Positions 27,616 through 35,064 of a stretch of DNA of 64,000 nucleotides are shown here, one piece after another (position 1 is the stretch's first letter; the number at the start of each line of letters is the position of its first letter). The notes beneath the pieces are model-generated. The model worked only from the letters and a program-made list of their open reading frames with translations, had not been told where the DNA came from and ran no database searches. The DNA comes from Bacteroidales bacterium. Its GTDB lineage: Bacteria; Bacteroidota; Bacteroidia; Bacteroidales; P3. The position numbers and the translations under genes are program-made. The DNA lies in contig JAFWOP010000001.1 of NCBI GenBank assembly GCA_017545365.1, forward strand, positions 1-64,000, read 5' to 3'.

Positions 27616-30600
27616 ATGAAAAAACTCTTCTTTACCTTTGCACTGGCTGTTTTGGCTCTTACTGCCAGTGCCGTTCCTGCCAAGCCAGGACTCTTCCGCA
27701 CGCTCACACTCAGTGATGGAACCACTGTGAAAGCACAACTCGTCGGCGATGAACATGGCCACTACTGGCTCTCTGCCGACGGCCGTGCCTATCAACAAAT
27801 GGATGGCATGGCCTATTTCTCTGAGATCAGCCTCGATGCAGTGAAAACCAAGGCGCAGGCCCGGCGCAGTCAGGCAAATGCCCGTCGTGCTAAGCGACTC
27901 GAAGCACCACGGCGAATAGGTGAGGTGGGTAACTACATTGGTAAGAAGAAAGGCATCATCATTCTCGTCAACTTCTCTAATGTTGCCTTCCAGAAAGACA
28001 ACAACAACGCCCTCTACCAGCGCATTGCCAATGAGAAGAATTTCTCTTACGGCGACTTCAAGGGGTCTATGTACGACTATTTCTATGCCCAGAGCGAAGG
28101 TAAGTTCGAACTTACCTTCGATGTGGTAGGTCCCGTCACTGTGTCAAACACGCTGTCCTACTATGGCTCCAACGATAGTGGTGGCAATGATAAATACCCT
28201 GCCACGATGGTTATCGAAGCCCTGAAACTTGTCGATTCACAAGTGAACTTTGCCGACTACGACTGGGACGGCGATGGCAAGGTTGATCAGGTATATGTGG
28301 TTTATGCAGGTAAGGGAGAAGCCGACGGTGGTGCCGCCAACACCATCTGGCCCCATGAGTGGGAACTCTCTTCTGCAGCCGATTATGGCGATGGCAGTGG
28401 TGCACAAACCCTCGACGGAGTGAAAATCGACACTTATGCTTGTGGCGGAGAACTCAACGGCAGTGGAAACATCGACGGCATCGGTACGATGTGTCATGAG
28501 TTCAGCCATTGCCTGGGCTATCCCGACTTCTACGACACCGACTACAGTGGCGGTCAGGGCATGGGCTATTGGGATCTGATGGACGGCGGTTCCTACAATG
28601 GCGACGGCTACCAGCCTGCTGGTTACACTTCCTACGAGCGGTGGATGGCAGGTTGGAAAGAACCCGTTGAACTCACCACGACAACTCAGGTGGCCAACAT
28701 GAAGGCGCTGCAGGACGGGGGTGAAGCCTATATAGTCTACAATAATGGCAACCGCAATGAATACTTCCTTCTTGAAAACCGCCAATTCACAGGATGGGAT
28801 GCCTCGTTGCCTGGTGAAGGACTACTCATCCTGCATGTTGACTACAACGCCTCTGCATGGGCTGATAACACCCCGAACGATATTCCTAGCCACCAGCGCA
28901 TGACGTGGATTCCTGCTGATAACGAATATCAGTACACTACCTATCAAGGCACGAAGTATTACTCTTTCGAAGGCATGGCCAACGACCCGTTCCCTTATGG
29001 TAGTGTTAATGCTTTTAATAAATCTACTACCCCTGCTGCCAAGTTCTTCAATAAGAATACCGATGGCACCTATTACCTCGACTCTTCCATTGAGGGGATT
29101 ACACAGAACGCCGACGGCACGGTCTCTTTCAACTTCAAGGCCGCTACCAATGTAGCCAAACCCACGTTCTCTCCTGCTGCAGGACGCTACGCAGAGGCAC
29201 AGACGGTCACCATTAGCTGCGCCACCGAAGGTGTAGCTATCTACTACACCACCGATGGCTCCACACCAACGGTTTCCAGCACACGATACACCTCTCCCAT
29301 CACGATTGGAGAGACCACCACGCTGATAGCTATTGCGGTGAATGCCGACGGTGAGGAAAGCCTCGTGGCAACAGCGAATTATACGATAAGTAATACTTTG
29401 CTTTACGAAGGCATGAGTAATGATGCTACTGAAGCTACAGGGACAAGCGAAATAGACATCTCTAATACCAGCCTAGATTATTCCGATTGGGAATCGTTCA
29501 CAAAGGTTTTTAAGGGTGGTACGACAGAAGCTTACAATAATGGTGGCTGCTTGAAGTTGGGAACATCAAAGGTAGCAGGTAGCATGACTACCAGAAATAT
29601 GGGTTTGGTTGGTACAGGAACGTTGTCATTCTACCTTAAAACTTATAGCAAAGATTCTGGTACAATGACAGTTACGGTTACTGGAGCGAAGGCAGACATA
29701 ACGTCATTCACTCAAACGACAGACTGGAAACATTGCACAGTAACTCTTACAGAGGCTACGGGCAATGTAAAGATAACTTTTGCCACAACCAAGCGTGCAT
29801 ACCTCGATGAGATAGAACTTGTTCCAGGGGCCGTTCCTGTTATCACCAAGGAGAATGTTGTTATGTCTTTCTCGCCCAGCAAAGTGGAACTCACTATTGA
29901 CGATACATTCACTCAGCCAACTCTAACGACTTCTCCTGCGGGGTTGCAGGTTGCTTATAACAGTTCCAACACCGATGTTGCTAGTGTTAATGCTACTACG
30001 GGAGCTGTTACTATCCATGCTGTAGGCACCGCAGTCATCACTGCAACATTCCCTGGCGATGACCAGTATTATAGTGGTAAAGCTACCTATACGATTGTGG
30101 TTTCAGAAAAGCAGACACCTGTAGATCCTGACCCACCAGTAGTTGCTACAAATAAGTATGAACTTGTCACAGATGCTTCCACGCTCGCAGTTGGCGATAG
30201 CATTCTGATAGTTTGTAATGGGGCTTCATATAGAAAAATCCTCAGTACAACTCAAAACAAGAATAATCGTGGTGCCGAAAAATTTGCCGCTTTTAATGAA
30301 GATAACACAATCACGCCTGTTACAGGTTCTGCAATAATTGAACTAGGAGGTGAAAAAGGAAAATGGACATTTTATGTTACAAATGGCGAAACACAAGGAT
30401 ATCTTTATGCAGCAAGTAGTAAAGACAATTATCTAAGGACAGAGAAGAGTGCTGATGCCAATGCTATTGCTACTATTTCAATAGCATCAGGGGGCAATGC
30501 AACAATTATATTTACGGGAACCAACACTCGTAATACAATTCTCTATAATACAAAATATGAATTATTTAGTTGCTATTCTGGAATATCTGCTCAAACAACA

Positions 30601-30822
30601 AGTGTTCAGATCTATCGCCAGGTAAAGACAGAGATTTCTTCTGGCGATGTCAACAAGGATGGCGATGTTTCGATAGCCGATATCACAGCATTGGTGAACA
30701 TCCTCATGGGTCAGGATGCAGAACAAGTGCTTTACGACCACAAGGCTGCAGATATCGACGGCAACGGCACTGTTGAGGCTGCCGATGTCGAGGCGCTGCT
30801 GAATTTGATTCTTGCAAAATGA
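27616..30822 (+). CDS. Secreted multidomain M6 family metalloprotease with dockerin-like C-terminus (third of three)
   Basis: 1068 aa. A signal peptide and the shared M6 propeptide precede the peptidase with HEFSH at 294-298. Unlike its two neighbours it then carries a chitobiase/beta-hexosaminidase C-terminal type domain (~515-590, IYYTTDGSTPTVSSTRYTSP), the jelly roll seen in the 21127 nuclease (~595-735), a BIG2 domain (~745-835, SFSPSKVELTIDDTFTQPT), another module beginning KYELVTDASTLAVGDSILIV (~845-1005), and a dockerin-like end (GDVNKDGDVSIADITALVN; DIDGNGTVEAADVEALLN) in place of a sorting tail. Its stop overlaps the next gene's start (ATGA at 30819-30822). No promoter match was found in the palindromic spacer upstream. 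Confidence 0.88.
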   Translation: MKKLFFTFALAVLALTASAVPAKPGLFRTLTLSDGTTVKAQLVGDEHGHYWLSADGRAYQQMDGMAYFSEISLDAVKTKAQARRSQANARRAKRLEAPRRIGEVGNYIGKKKGIIILVNFSNVAFQKDNNNALYQRIANEKNFSYGDFKGSMYDYFYAQSEGKFELTFDVVGPVTVSNTLSYYGSNDSGGNDKYPATMVIEALKLVDSQVNFADYDWDGDGKVDQVYVVYAGKGEADGGAANTIWPHEWELSSAADYGDGSGAQTLDGVKIDTYACGGELNGSGNIDGIGTMCHEFSHCLGYPDFYDTDYSGGQGMGYWDLMDGGSYNGDGYQPAGYTSYERWMAGWKEPVELTTTTQVANMKALQDGGEAYIVYNNGNRNEYFLLENRQFTGWDASLPGEGLLILHVDYNASAWADNTPNDIPSHQRMTWIPADNEYQYTTYQGTKYYSFEGMANDPFPYGSVNAFNKSTTPAAKFFNKNTDGTYYLDSSIEGITQNADGTVSFNFKAATNVAKPTFSPAAGRYAEAQTVTISCATEGVAIYYTTDGSTPTVSSTRYTSPITIGETTTLIAIAVNADGEESLVATANYTISNTLLYEGMSNDATEATGTSEIDISNTSLDYSDWESFTKVFKGGTTEAYNNGGCLKLGTSKVAGSMTTRNMGLVGTGTLSFYLKTYSKDSGTMTVTVTGAKADITSFTQTTDWKHCTVTLTEATGNVKITFATTKRAYLDEIELVPGAVPVITKENVVMSFSPSKVELTIDDTFTQPTLTTSPAGLQVAYNSSNTDVASVNATTGAVTIHAVGTAVITATFPGDDQYYSGKATYTIVVSEKQTPVDPDPPVVATNKYELVTDASTLAVGDSILIVCNGASYRKILSTTQNKNNRGAEKFAAFNEDNTITPVTGSAIIELGGEKGKWTFYVTNGETQGYLYAASSKDNYLRTEKSADANAIATISIASGGNATIIFTGTNTRNTILYNTKYELFSCYSGISAQTTSVQIYRQVKTEISSGDVNKDGDVSIADITALVNILMGQDAEQVLYDHKAADIDGNGTVEAADVEALLNLILAK

Positions 30823-32498
30823 ACTACAACGAGGCAACAAGGCGGTTTGTCAACCTGCATCTTGACGATGATGTGCGACAGCTGGCATTGCAATATAGCG
30901 CCCATCGCAGTTCCTCTTCTGACAAGGGAGAGGGTGGGGGAGATGGTGATGTAGACCTGCCTTTTGCCCTCGACCAGATTCGTGGCCGACAGATAGCACG
31001 ACGAAAGTTGCCAACGTGGGCCGCCATCGACGGTATTCTCTATCCCCCTCATCTCTCCATGGAACAATGTTCCAGTGAGCAGACCGCCCGCTACAAGGCT
31101 TCCATCGTCGAGCGACTAGTAAACAACTCCCTCCCTACTGGGGAGGGTCGGGGTGGGGCTTCCCTCCCTACTGGGGCGACTGGGGTCTTTAGAGCAGCCA
31201 CCGATGTGGCTGCGGCCCCACAAAGGGGAGCGAATCCCCATTCGCGACGGAGAGCAACCTGGGGTTGGGCTTCATTCACCGACCTCACAGGTGGTTTCGG
31301 TGTCGATTTCTCCTTCATGGCCCAGGCATTTCATACTACTTTGTCAACCCAGAGTCCAGCAAAATCTTTCTATGTAGAGCGTAACCCGCAACTCTGCGAC
31401 CTCGCTCAACATAATTTCCAACTCCTCGGCCTCCACAATACAGAAGTAGTTTGCTCAACCACAGAGGATTTCCTCAACACTCTATGGAGAAATAAAAAAG
31501 CCTCCCCTGCGGGGGGAGGTTTGGAAGGGGCTGAAGCCTCCCCTACGGGGGGAGGTTTGGTAGGGGCTGAAGCCTCCCCTACGGGGGGAGGTTTGGAAGG
31601 GGCTACCATCATTTATCTCGACCCTGCTCGTCGCGACGATCATGGAGGTCGCACCTACGGCATAGCCGATTGCACACCGAACGTCCTAGAACTGCGTGAC
31701 ACTCTCCTTGCAAAGTCCGATTATGTTCTCCTGAAACTCTCACCGATGCTCGACTGGCGCAAGGCTGTCAGCGACCTTGGCGAAGACTATGTCTGCGAAG
31801 TACACATCGTCTCCGTTCGTAACGAATGCAAAGAGCTATTGATTGTGATGCAGAAACCAAGCGACAACGTCCTTGAGCAAAAGCAAAAATCATTATTCTG
31901 CGTCAACGACCAACAGCTCTTCACCGTCCAATCTCCCTCCCTACTGGATAGTTCAAGTGGAATTCTTTCTCCCTCCCTACTGGGGCGACTGGGGTCTTTA
32001 GAGCAGCCACCGATGTGGCTGCGGCCCCACAAAGGGGAGCGAATCCCCATTCGCGACGGTGGGCAAGCAGGGGTGGGGCTTCCCTCCTTACTGGGGAGGT
32101 CAGGTGGGGCTCTCTATGAGCCCAATGCCTCTATTATGAAGGCTGGCTGCTTCCATGAACTCTGCGAGCAGTTTGGACTAGTTCCCGTAGGTCCCAACAG
32201 CCACCTCTTCGTTCGAAATCCTGACATAGCAGAACCACCCTGTATGTCTGCAGATAAAGATTTCCCAGGTCGTGTCTTTCAAATTTCCGCGATTTCATCG
32301 ATGAATAAGCGCTCTCTTCGGCAAAATCTGCAAGGTATCACGCAAGCCAACATCTCCACTCGCAACTTCCCATTGAAACCCGAAGAACTTCGCCGCCGGT
32401 TAAAACTTCGCGATGGTGGCGACACCTACCTCTTTGGCACCACCCTCTCCGATGGTTCCCATGTGATATTGATTTGTAAAAAGTGGGAGAATCGCTGA
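30819..32498 (+). CDS. THUMP-like class I SAM-dependent methyltransferase, interrupted by in-frame repeat insertions
   Basis: 559 aa, well above the ~390-400 expected for this family. Family parts are all present: DLPFALDQIRGRQIARRKLPTW near the N-terminus, the SAM-binding DLTGGFGVDF, FYVERNPQLC, the IIYLDPARRD motif, LLKLSPMLDW, and the C-terminal THUMP-like part (FPGRVFQI ... LRQNLQGI). Between them sit low-complexity Pro/Gly stretches at about residues 31-42, 103-149, 227-263 and 372-434, coded by GC-rich palindromic repeats that elsewhere lie between genes. No stop or frameshift results. The family probably methylates RNA. The start is coupled to the M6 stop by ATGA. Confidence 0.8.
   Translation: MNYNEATRRFVNLHLDDDVRQLALQYSAHRSSSSDKGEGGGDGDVDLPFALDQIRGRQIARRKLPTWAAIDGILYPPHLSMEQCSSEQTARYKASIVERLVNNSLPTGEGRGGASLPTGATGVFRAATDVAAAPQRGANPHSRRRATWGWASFTDLTGGFGVDFSFMAQAFHTTLSTQSPAKSFYVERNPQLCDLAQHNFQLLGLHNTEVVCSTTEDFLNTLWRNKKASPAGGGLEGAEASPTGGGLVGAEASPTGGGLEGATIIYLDPARRDDHGGRTYGIADCTPNVLELRDTLLAKSDYVLLKLSPMLDWRKAVSDLGEDYVCEVHIVSVRNECKELLIVMQKPSDNVLEQKQKSLFCVNDQQLFTVQSPSLLDSSSGILSPSLLGRLGSLEQPPMWLRPHKGERIPIRDGGQAGVGLPSLLGRSGGALYEPNASIMKAGCFHELCEQFGLVPVGPNSHLFVRNPDIAEPPCMSADKDFPGRVFQISAISSMNKRSLRQNLQGITQANISTRNFPLKPEELRRRLKLRDGGDTYLFGTTLSDGSHVILICKKWENR
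31161..31250 (+). repeat. 90-bp direct repeat inside the methyltransferase gene, copy 1
   Basis: Identical over 90 bases to 31970-32059. It includes GGTGGCTGC-type palindromes (CAGCCACCGATGTGGCTG) and CGAATCCCCATTCG. It starts in codon position 1 and is read as SLPTGATGVFRAATD and on, in frame with the gene. Confidence 0.85.
31500..31607 (+). repeat. Three tandem 36-bp palindromic units inside the methyltransferase gene
   Basis: Units at 31500-31535, 31536-31571 and 31572-31607, each with stem CCTCCCC/GGGGGAGG and tail TTTGGAAGGGGCTGAA. Each adds exactly 12 residues (ASPTGGGLEGAE type), keeping the frame just before the IIYLDPARRD motif. Confidence 0.85.
31970..32059 (+). repeat. 90-bp direct repeat inside the methyltransferase gene, copy 2
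   Basis: Base-for-base identical to 31161-31250 but starting in codon position 3, so it is read in another frame (PSLLGRLGSLEQPPMWLRP...). Both frames are free of stops. Confidence 0.85.
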
Positions 32499-32545
32499 GA
32501 AATGATAGAATCATTCGTGCTAGCCATTTTCTATTGCCTGTTGTA

Positions 32546-32583
32546 GGGGCAGACTCCTGTGTCTGCTCGTAGGATTTTGCCCC
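32546..32583. terminator. Bidirectional hairpin between convergent genes
   Basis: Outer stem GGGGCA/TGCCCC (32546-32551 with 32578-32583) and inner stem CAGAC/GTCTG (32550-32554 with 32561-32565), between the methyltransferase stop and the LOG-family stop. Confidence 0.5.
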
Positions 32584-32594
32584 CCCTTATTTCT

Positions 32595-33305
32595 CTATGC
32601 TTCTTGCGTGATCATTGCCGTCAATTCATCGAAGCTGTTTGCAACGCTGATATAGTCCTTCCAATGTCCTCGAATCATTCCATGCTGCTGAAGGTCATCG
32701 AGTAGCGCAATCAGGGTGTTCCAGAAATCACCGATGTTATAGAGGATGATACGCTTCTGATGATAGCCGATGGTATGCGCCGCAGCCACTGTGAACACTT
32801 CGTCGAGCGTGCCAATGCCACCCGGCAATGCCACTACCACATCGCTATGTGCCAGCAACAAATCCTTCCGGTCGCTGAGGTTGTCACAAGGAATATGTAC
32901 CGTCAGCCGATCCGACATCCTTCCACCCCGTTCAACAATACGCGGCACCACCCCAATGAGATTCCCTTTCGCCCCCCTCGAACCAATCAAATCCCTCGAA
33001 CCATTCGAACTACTCAAACCCCTCGAACCGTCTTGAACACTTGAACCACTTGAACCCTCTTGAACACATAAACCATTCGAACCATTCAAACCCTTCGAAC
33101 TACTCGAACAGTTTCCCTTCCCTTTTGTGAGGGGATGGGGGTAGGCTCCGAAAGCCTCCGCCACGCATCCCATGAGTCCCATATTACAACCGCCAAACAC
33201 GATGGAATGGCCGTTTTCTGCACACCAGCGTCCAAATTCTTCAGTGCGGTCGAAGTACTCTCGTTCTATGTTGTCGTTAGCCGAACAAAATATCCCAATG
33301 TTCAT
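32595..33305 (-). CDS. LOG-family protein with an in-frame repeat insertion
   Basis: 236 aa from the ATG at 33305; the open frame continues to 33431, but a -7 box at 33334 and the family N-terminus (MNIGIFCSAN) fix the start. Family motifs: GGCNMGLMGCVAEAF (~38-52), LIGVVP, and the nucleotide-binding PGGIGTLDEVF. LOG proteins are cytosolic phosphoribohydrolases that release free bases such as cytokinins from nucleoside monophosphates; many bacterial members are of unknown role. About 60 residues (~54-113; Gly/Ser/Asn-rich, e.g. GSSGSSVQDGSRGLSSSN) are inserted where relatives have only a short turn before GxxIGVVP. The insert is coded by 9-nt tandem repeats. The normal length is about 175-195 aa. 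Confidence 0.82.
   Translation of the reverse strand: MNIGIFCSANDNIEREYFDRTEEFGRWCAENGHSIVFGGCNMGLMGCVAEAFGAYPHPLTKGKGNCSSSSKGLNGSNGLCVQEGSSGSSVQDGSRGLSSSNGSRDLIGSRGAKGNLIGVVPRIVERGGRMSDRLTVHIPCDNLSDRKDLLLAHSDVVVALPGGIGTLDEVFTVAAAHTIGYHQKRIILYNIGDFWNTLIALLDDLQQHGMIRGHWKDYISVANSFDELTAMITQEA
32978..33110. repeat. 9-nt tandem repeat tract inside the LOG gene
   Basis: About fourteen variants of TCGAACCAT / TTGAACCAC / TCAAACCCT follow one another with a 9-nt period. The tract is in frame on the reverse strand and codes for Gly/Ser/Asn-rich sequence. Confidence 0.75.
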
Positions 33306-33333
33306 AATGAGCTTCTTTTGAATTTCTCGTTTG

Positions 33334-33341
33334 CAAAGGTA
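33334..33341 (-). promoter_or_regulatory. -7 box (TACCTTTG) for the LOG gene
   Basis: The reverse strand reads TACCTTTG 28 nt before the ATG at 33305; it makes the longer frame to 33431 untranscribed from this promoter. Confidence 0.6.
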
Positions 33342-33553
33342 CAAAGAATCTTCCAACAAAGTTATCTCATCTGAAGAAAAAACAGTGTTTTCCGCAAAAT
33401 TATTGAAGAACGTCCAAAGAAATGAAATCATTTAAAGCCATGTACATCTTTTAAGGTCATTGCTATACCACTCAAAAAAGTAAAATAAAGAACAAATAAA
33501 TACTAAATAGAGTATTTTTATATTTTTTATTTGTAAGTTTCAACTTTTTATCG

Positions 33554-33561
33554 TATTTTTG
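33554..33561 (+). promoter_or_regulatory. -7 box (TATTTTTG) for the PIN toxin-antitoxin pair
   Basis: TATTTTTG 31 nt before the antitoxin start at 33593, giving a leader of about 25 nt. Confidence 0.55.
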
Positions 33562-33592
33562 CAAGCGAAGTAAAATGTAACGACAAAAGGAA

Positions 33593-33829
33593 ATGAATGC
33601 ACCAACCATAAATGCAAAACCATTCACCCCGTTCCAGATCGAGATGCTCGAACTGGTGTCGAGAGTCTCTTCCGAGGTGGAGATGCAAGACATTCGCCGC
33701 TTGCTCGGTCAGTATTTTGCCAAGCGAGCAGAGGATGCCTTAGACCGCCTTTGGGATGATGGAACCCTCAGCGAAAAAGTGATGGAAGAGTGGAAAAACG
33801 AACACATGCGCACACCTTATAAGCAGTGA
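33593..33829 (+). CDS. Putative antitoxin of a PIN toxin-antitoxin pair
   Basis: 78 aa, acidic and helical. The mid-region (EVEMQDIRRLLGQYFAKRAEDALDRLWDDG) is typical of small antitoxin-like proteins encoded before PIN toxins in Bacteroidetes, whose job is to bind and block the toxin and repress their own promoter. No clear DNA-binding fold can be named. The stop (TGA 33827-33829) overlaps the toxin ATG at 33829 by one base, so translation is coupled. A -7 box lies 31 nt upstream. Confidence 0.7.
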   Translation: MNAPTINAKPFTPFQIEMLELVSRVSSEVEMQDIRRLLGQYFAKRAEDALDRLWDDGTLSEKVMEEWKNEHMRTPYKQ

Positions 33830-34263
33830 TGGATATCGTTCTCGATACTAATTGCTTGCTGATGTCGCTTTCGCGGCGCAGCCCTTATTATCCCGTTTGG
33901 AGAGAATTCGTAGACGGGAAGTATACACTATGTGTAACAAATGAAATCCTGTCTGAATACGAAGAAAAACTCATTGAAAAAGTTGGTCAGGAAATTGCTT
34001 CTAACGTTATCACGGCCATTCTTGATTTGCCCAACACAAAGATGGTGCAAGTGTTTTATCATCTTCGTCTTATTACTTCTGATCCTGATGATGACAAATT
34101 TGTGGATTGTGCCTTTAAAGCAAATGCACGTTTCATAGTCACTCAAGACCATCATTATGACGTGCTTAAGCAAACACCTTTCCCATATATAGATGTTATT
34201 GGTATTGATGAATTCATTAGAGTCTTGCAAAAGCAAGATGCAGATTCTTTAAACAGCAGATAA
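33829..34263 (+). CDS. PIN-domain toxin (putative ribonuclease)
   Basis: 144 aa from the ATG at 33829 (a GTG one codon earlier is also in frame). The PIN fold is clear: MDIVLDTNCLLMSL with the first acidic residue Asp6, NEILSEYEEKL with the second (Glu) in helix 2, then DPDDDKFVDCAFKANARFIVTQDHHYD with the remaining metal-binding acids. It matches the 'toxin component, PIN family' group (TIGR00305-like). PIN toxins cleave RNA with Mg2+/Mn2+. All acidic positions appear intact. It is paired with the preceding antitoxin gene. Confidence 0.8.
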   Translation: MDIVLDTNCLLMSLSRRSPYYPVWREFVDGKYTLCVTNEILSEYEEKLIEKVGQEIASNVITAILDLPNTKMVQVFYHLRLITSDPDDDKFVDCAFKANARFIVTQDHHYDVLKQTPFPYIDVIGIDEFIRVLQKQDADSLNSR

Positions 34264-34348
34264 CTGGTTTGCGGCATTTATTATAGTCATCGCAAAGCTC
34301 CTCAAAATCATCCCGAAGACAGTTTCAAATATTGATAGATATAATAAA

Positions 34349-34388
34349 ACAGCAGCTACAAACTTCACTTGAAGCTTATAGCTGCTGT
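34349..34388 (+). terminator. Palindromic hairpin after the PIN toxin gene
   Basis: Stem ACAGCAGCTA/TAGCTGCTGT (34349-34358 with 34379-34388) around an inner CTTCA/TGAAG pairing. It is one of a family of AGCAGCT palindromes (also 44960, 52900 and a half copy at 53730). Confidence 0.6.
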
Positions 34389-34390
34389 CG

Positions 34391-34510
34391 CCTTACACGC
34401 CTTCAGGGCTTTACTCGTGCGCAGCACCTTACCCGCTGCATAGCAGCCTTACCCGTGCTTAGCACCTTACTCGTAGCTTTGCTGCTTTACCCGCCCGCAG
34501 GGCTTCCTAC
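34391..34510. repeat. Array of six small hairpins with CTTACnCG linkers
   Basis: Six 9-13-bp palindromes with different stems (GCCTTCAGGGC, GTGCGCAGCAC, GCTGCATAGCAGC, GTGCTTAGCAC, AGCTTTGCT, GCCCGCAGGGC) are separated by near-constant linkers CTTACACG/CTTACTCG/CTTACCCG. The same linkers, on the other strand, join the array at 43221-43308. It sits at the 3' end of the dockerin gene. Confidence 0.75.
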
Positions 34511-34866
34511 TCATCCCAATAGTCTGAGCCTTGCCACTCGCGCGCCTCATCAACGAAGATACCGGGTTCTATTGGATCATCGCTAATTCCAGGCGGGTCG
34601 TCATTACCAGATTTGCCAAGGATGATTTTCACCAGAGCTGTGATATCATTCTTATTGACATTACCGTTTTTATCCACGTCAGCGATGTTCACCTCCGCGT
34701 CTTGGTAAGGGTTAGGAGTGGTACCATTGATGATGTTCACCAATGCCGTCACATCGGCAACGGTTACGCTACCATCATTGTTAACATCACCAGTGACCGG
34801 TGTGCCAGCATAAGCTCCAAAAGAGCCTAAGATGAGGCCAACAGATAATATCAATTCTCTTCTCAT
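34507..34866 (-). CDS. Small secreted dockerin-like protein with acidic WDE tail
   Basis: 119 aa from the ATG at 34866 (the frame is open to 34893). A signal peptide (MRRELILSVGLILGSFGAYAG) is followed by two EF-hand-like dockerin segments (VTGDVNNDGSVTVADVTALVN and IADVDKNGNVNKNDITALVK), a Pro/Asp linker (PGISDDPIEPG) and the end VDEAREWQGSDYWDE. There is no catalytic domain. The tail resembles those of the 53156 dockerin protein and the two micro-proteins at 39821 and 47971. It lies downstream of, and on the same strand as, the C10 peptidase gene. Confidence 0.75.
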   Translation of the reverse strand: MRRELILSVGLILGSFGAYAGTPVTGDVNNDGSVTVADVTALVNIINGTTPNPYQDAEVNIADVDKNGNVNKNDITALVKIILGKSGNDDPPGISDDPIEPGIFVDEAREWQGSDYWDE

Positions 34867-34904
34867 ATATACTATTTTATCACGAGCTAGCACTCAATTT
34901 TCAC

Positions 34905-34988
34905 TTACTTCATCACGACCTTGCACTCAGCTTTCTTTCTCCGATAAACTACGAAAGCGCCACCCTTCGGGATGTCGAGCGGCCACTT
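34905..34988 (-). pseudogene. Possible remnant of a sorting-tail end
   Basis: On the reverse strand, after an in-frame stop, the codons read LDIPKGGAFVVYRRKK and end KVVMK-stop, as does the C10 gene just upstream (KKVVMK-stop). Sixteen bases around the stop (TTACTTCATCACGAC) are shared. It may be a leftover duplicated 3' end; it is short, so chance is not excluded. Confidence 0.35.
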
Positions 34989-35011
34989 TTAAGGCGAAGA
35001 GGAGAAAGAAT

Positions 35012-35051
35012 CTTGTTCGAGTTCATTCCCACTCGGAAGAACTCGAACAAG
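35012..35051 (-). terminator. Hairpin downstream of the left C10 peptidase gene
   Basis: Perfect 13-bp stem CTTGTTCGAGTTC/GAACTCGAACAAG (35012-35024 with 35039-35051), 14 nt past the stop on the reverse strand and followed by ATTCTTTCT. Confidence 0.7.
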
Positions 35052-35064
35052 TTCTGTTCTTCGC

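Noticed and set aside
18668..30822. A cellulosome-type complex
   Set aside because: Dockerin-like repeats are present, but no cohesin, scaffoldin or cellulase is encoded in the window.
33306..33431. N-terminal extension of the LOG-family protein
   Set aside because: It spans the gene's -7 box and shows no family similarity; the conserved protein starts MNIGIF at 33305.
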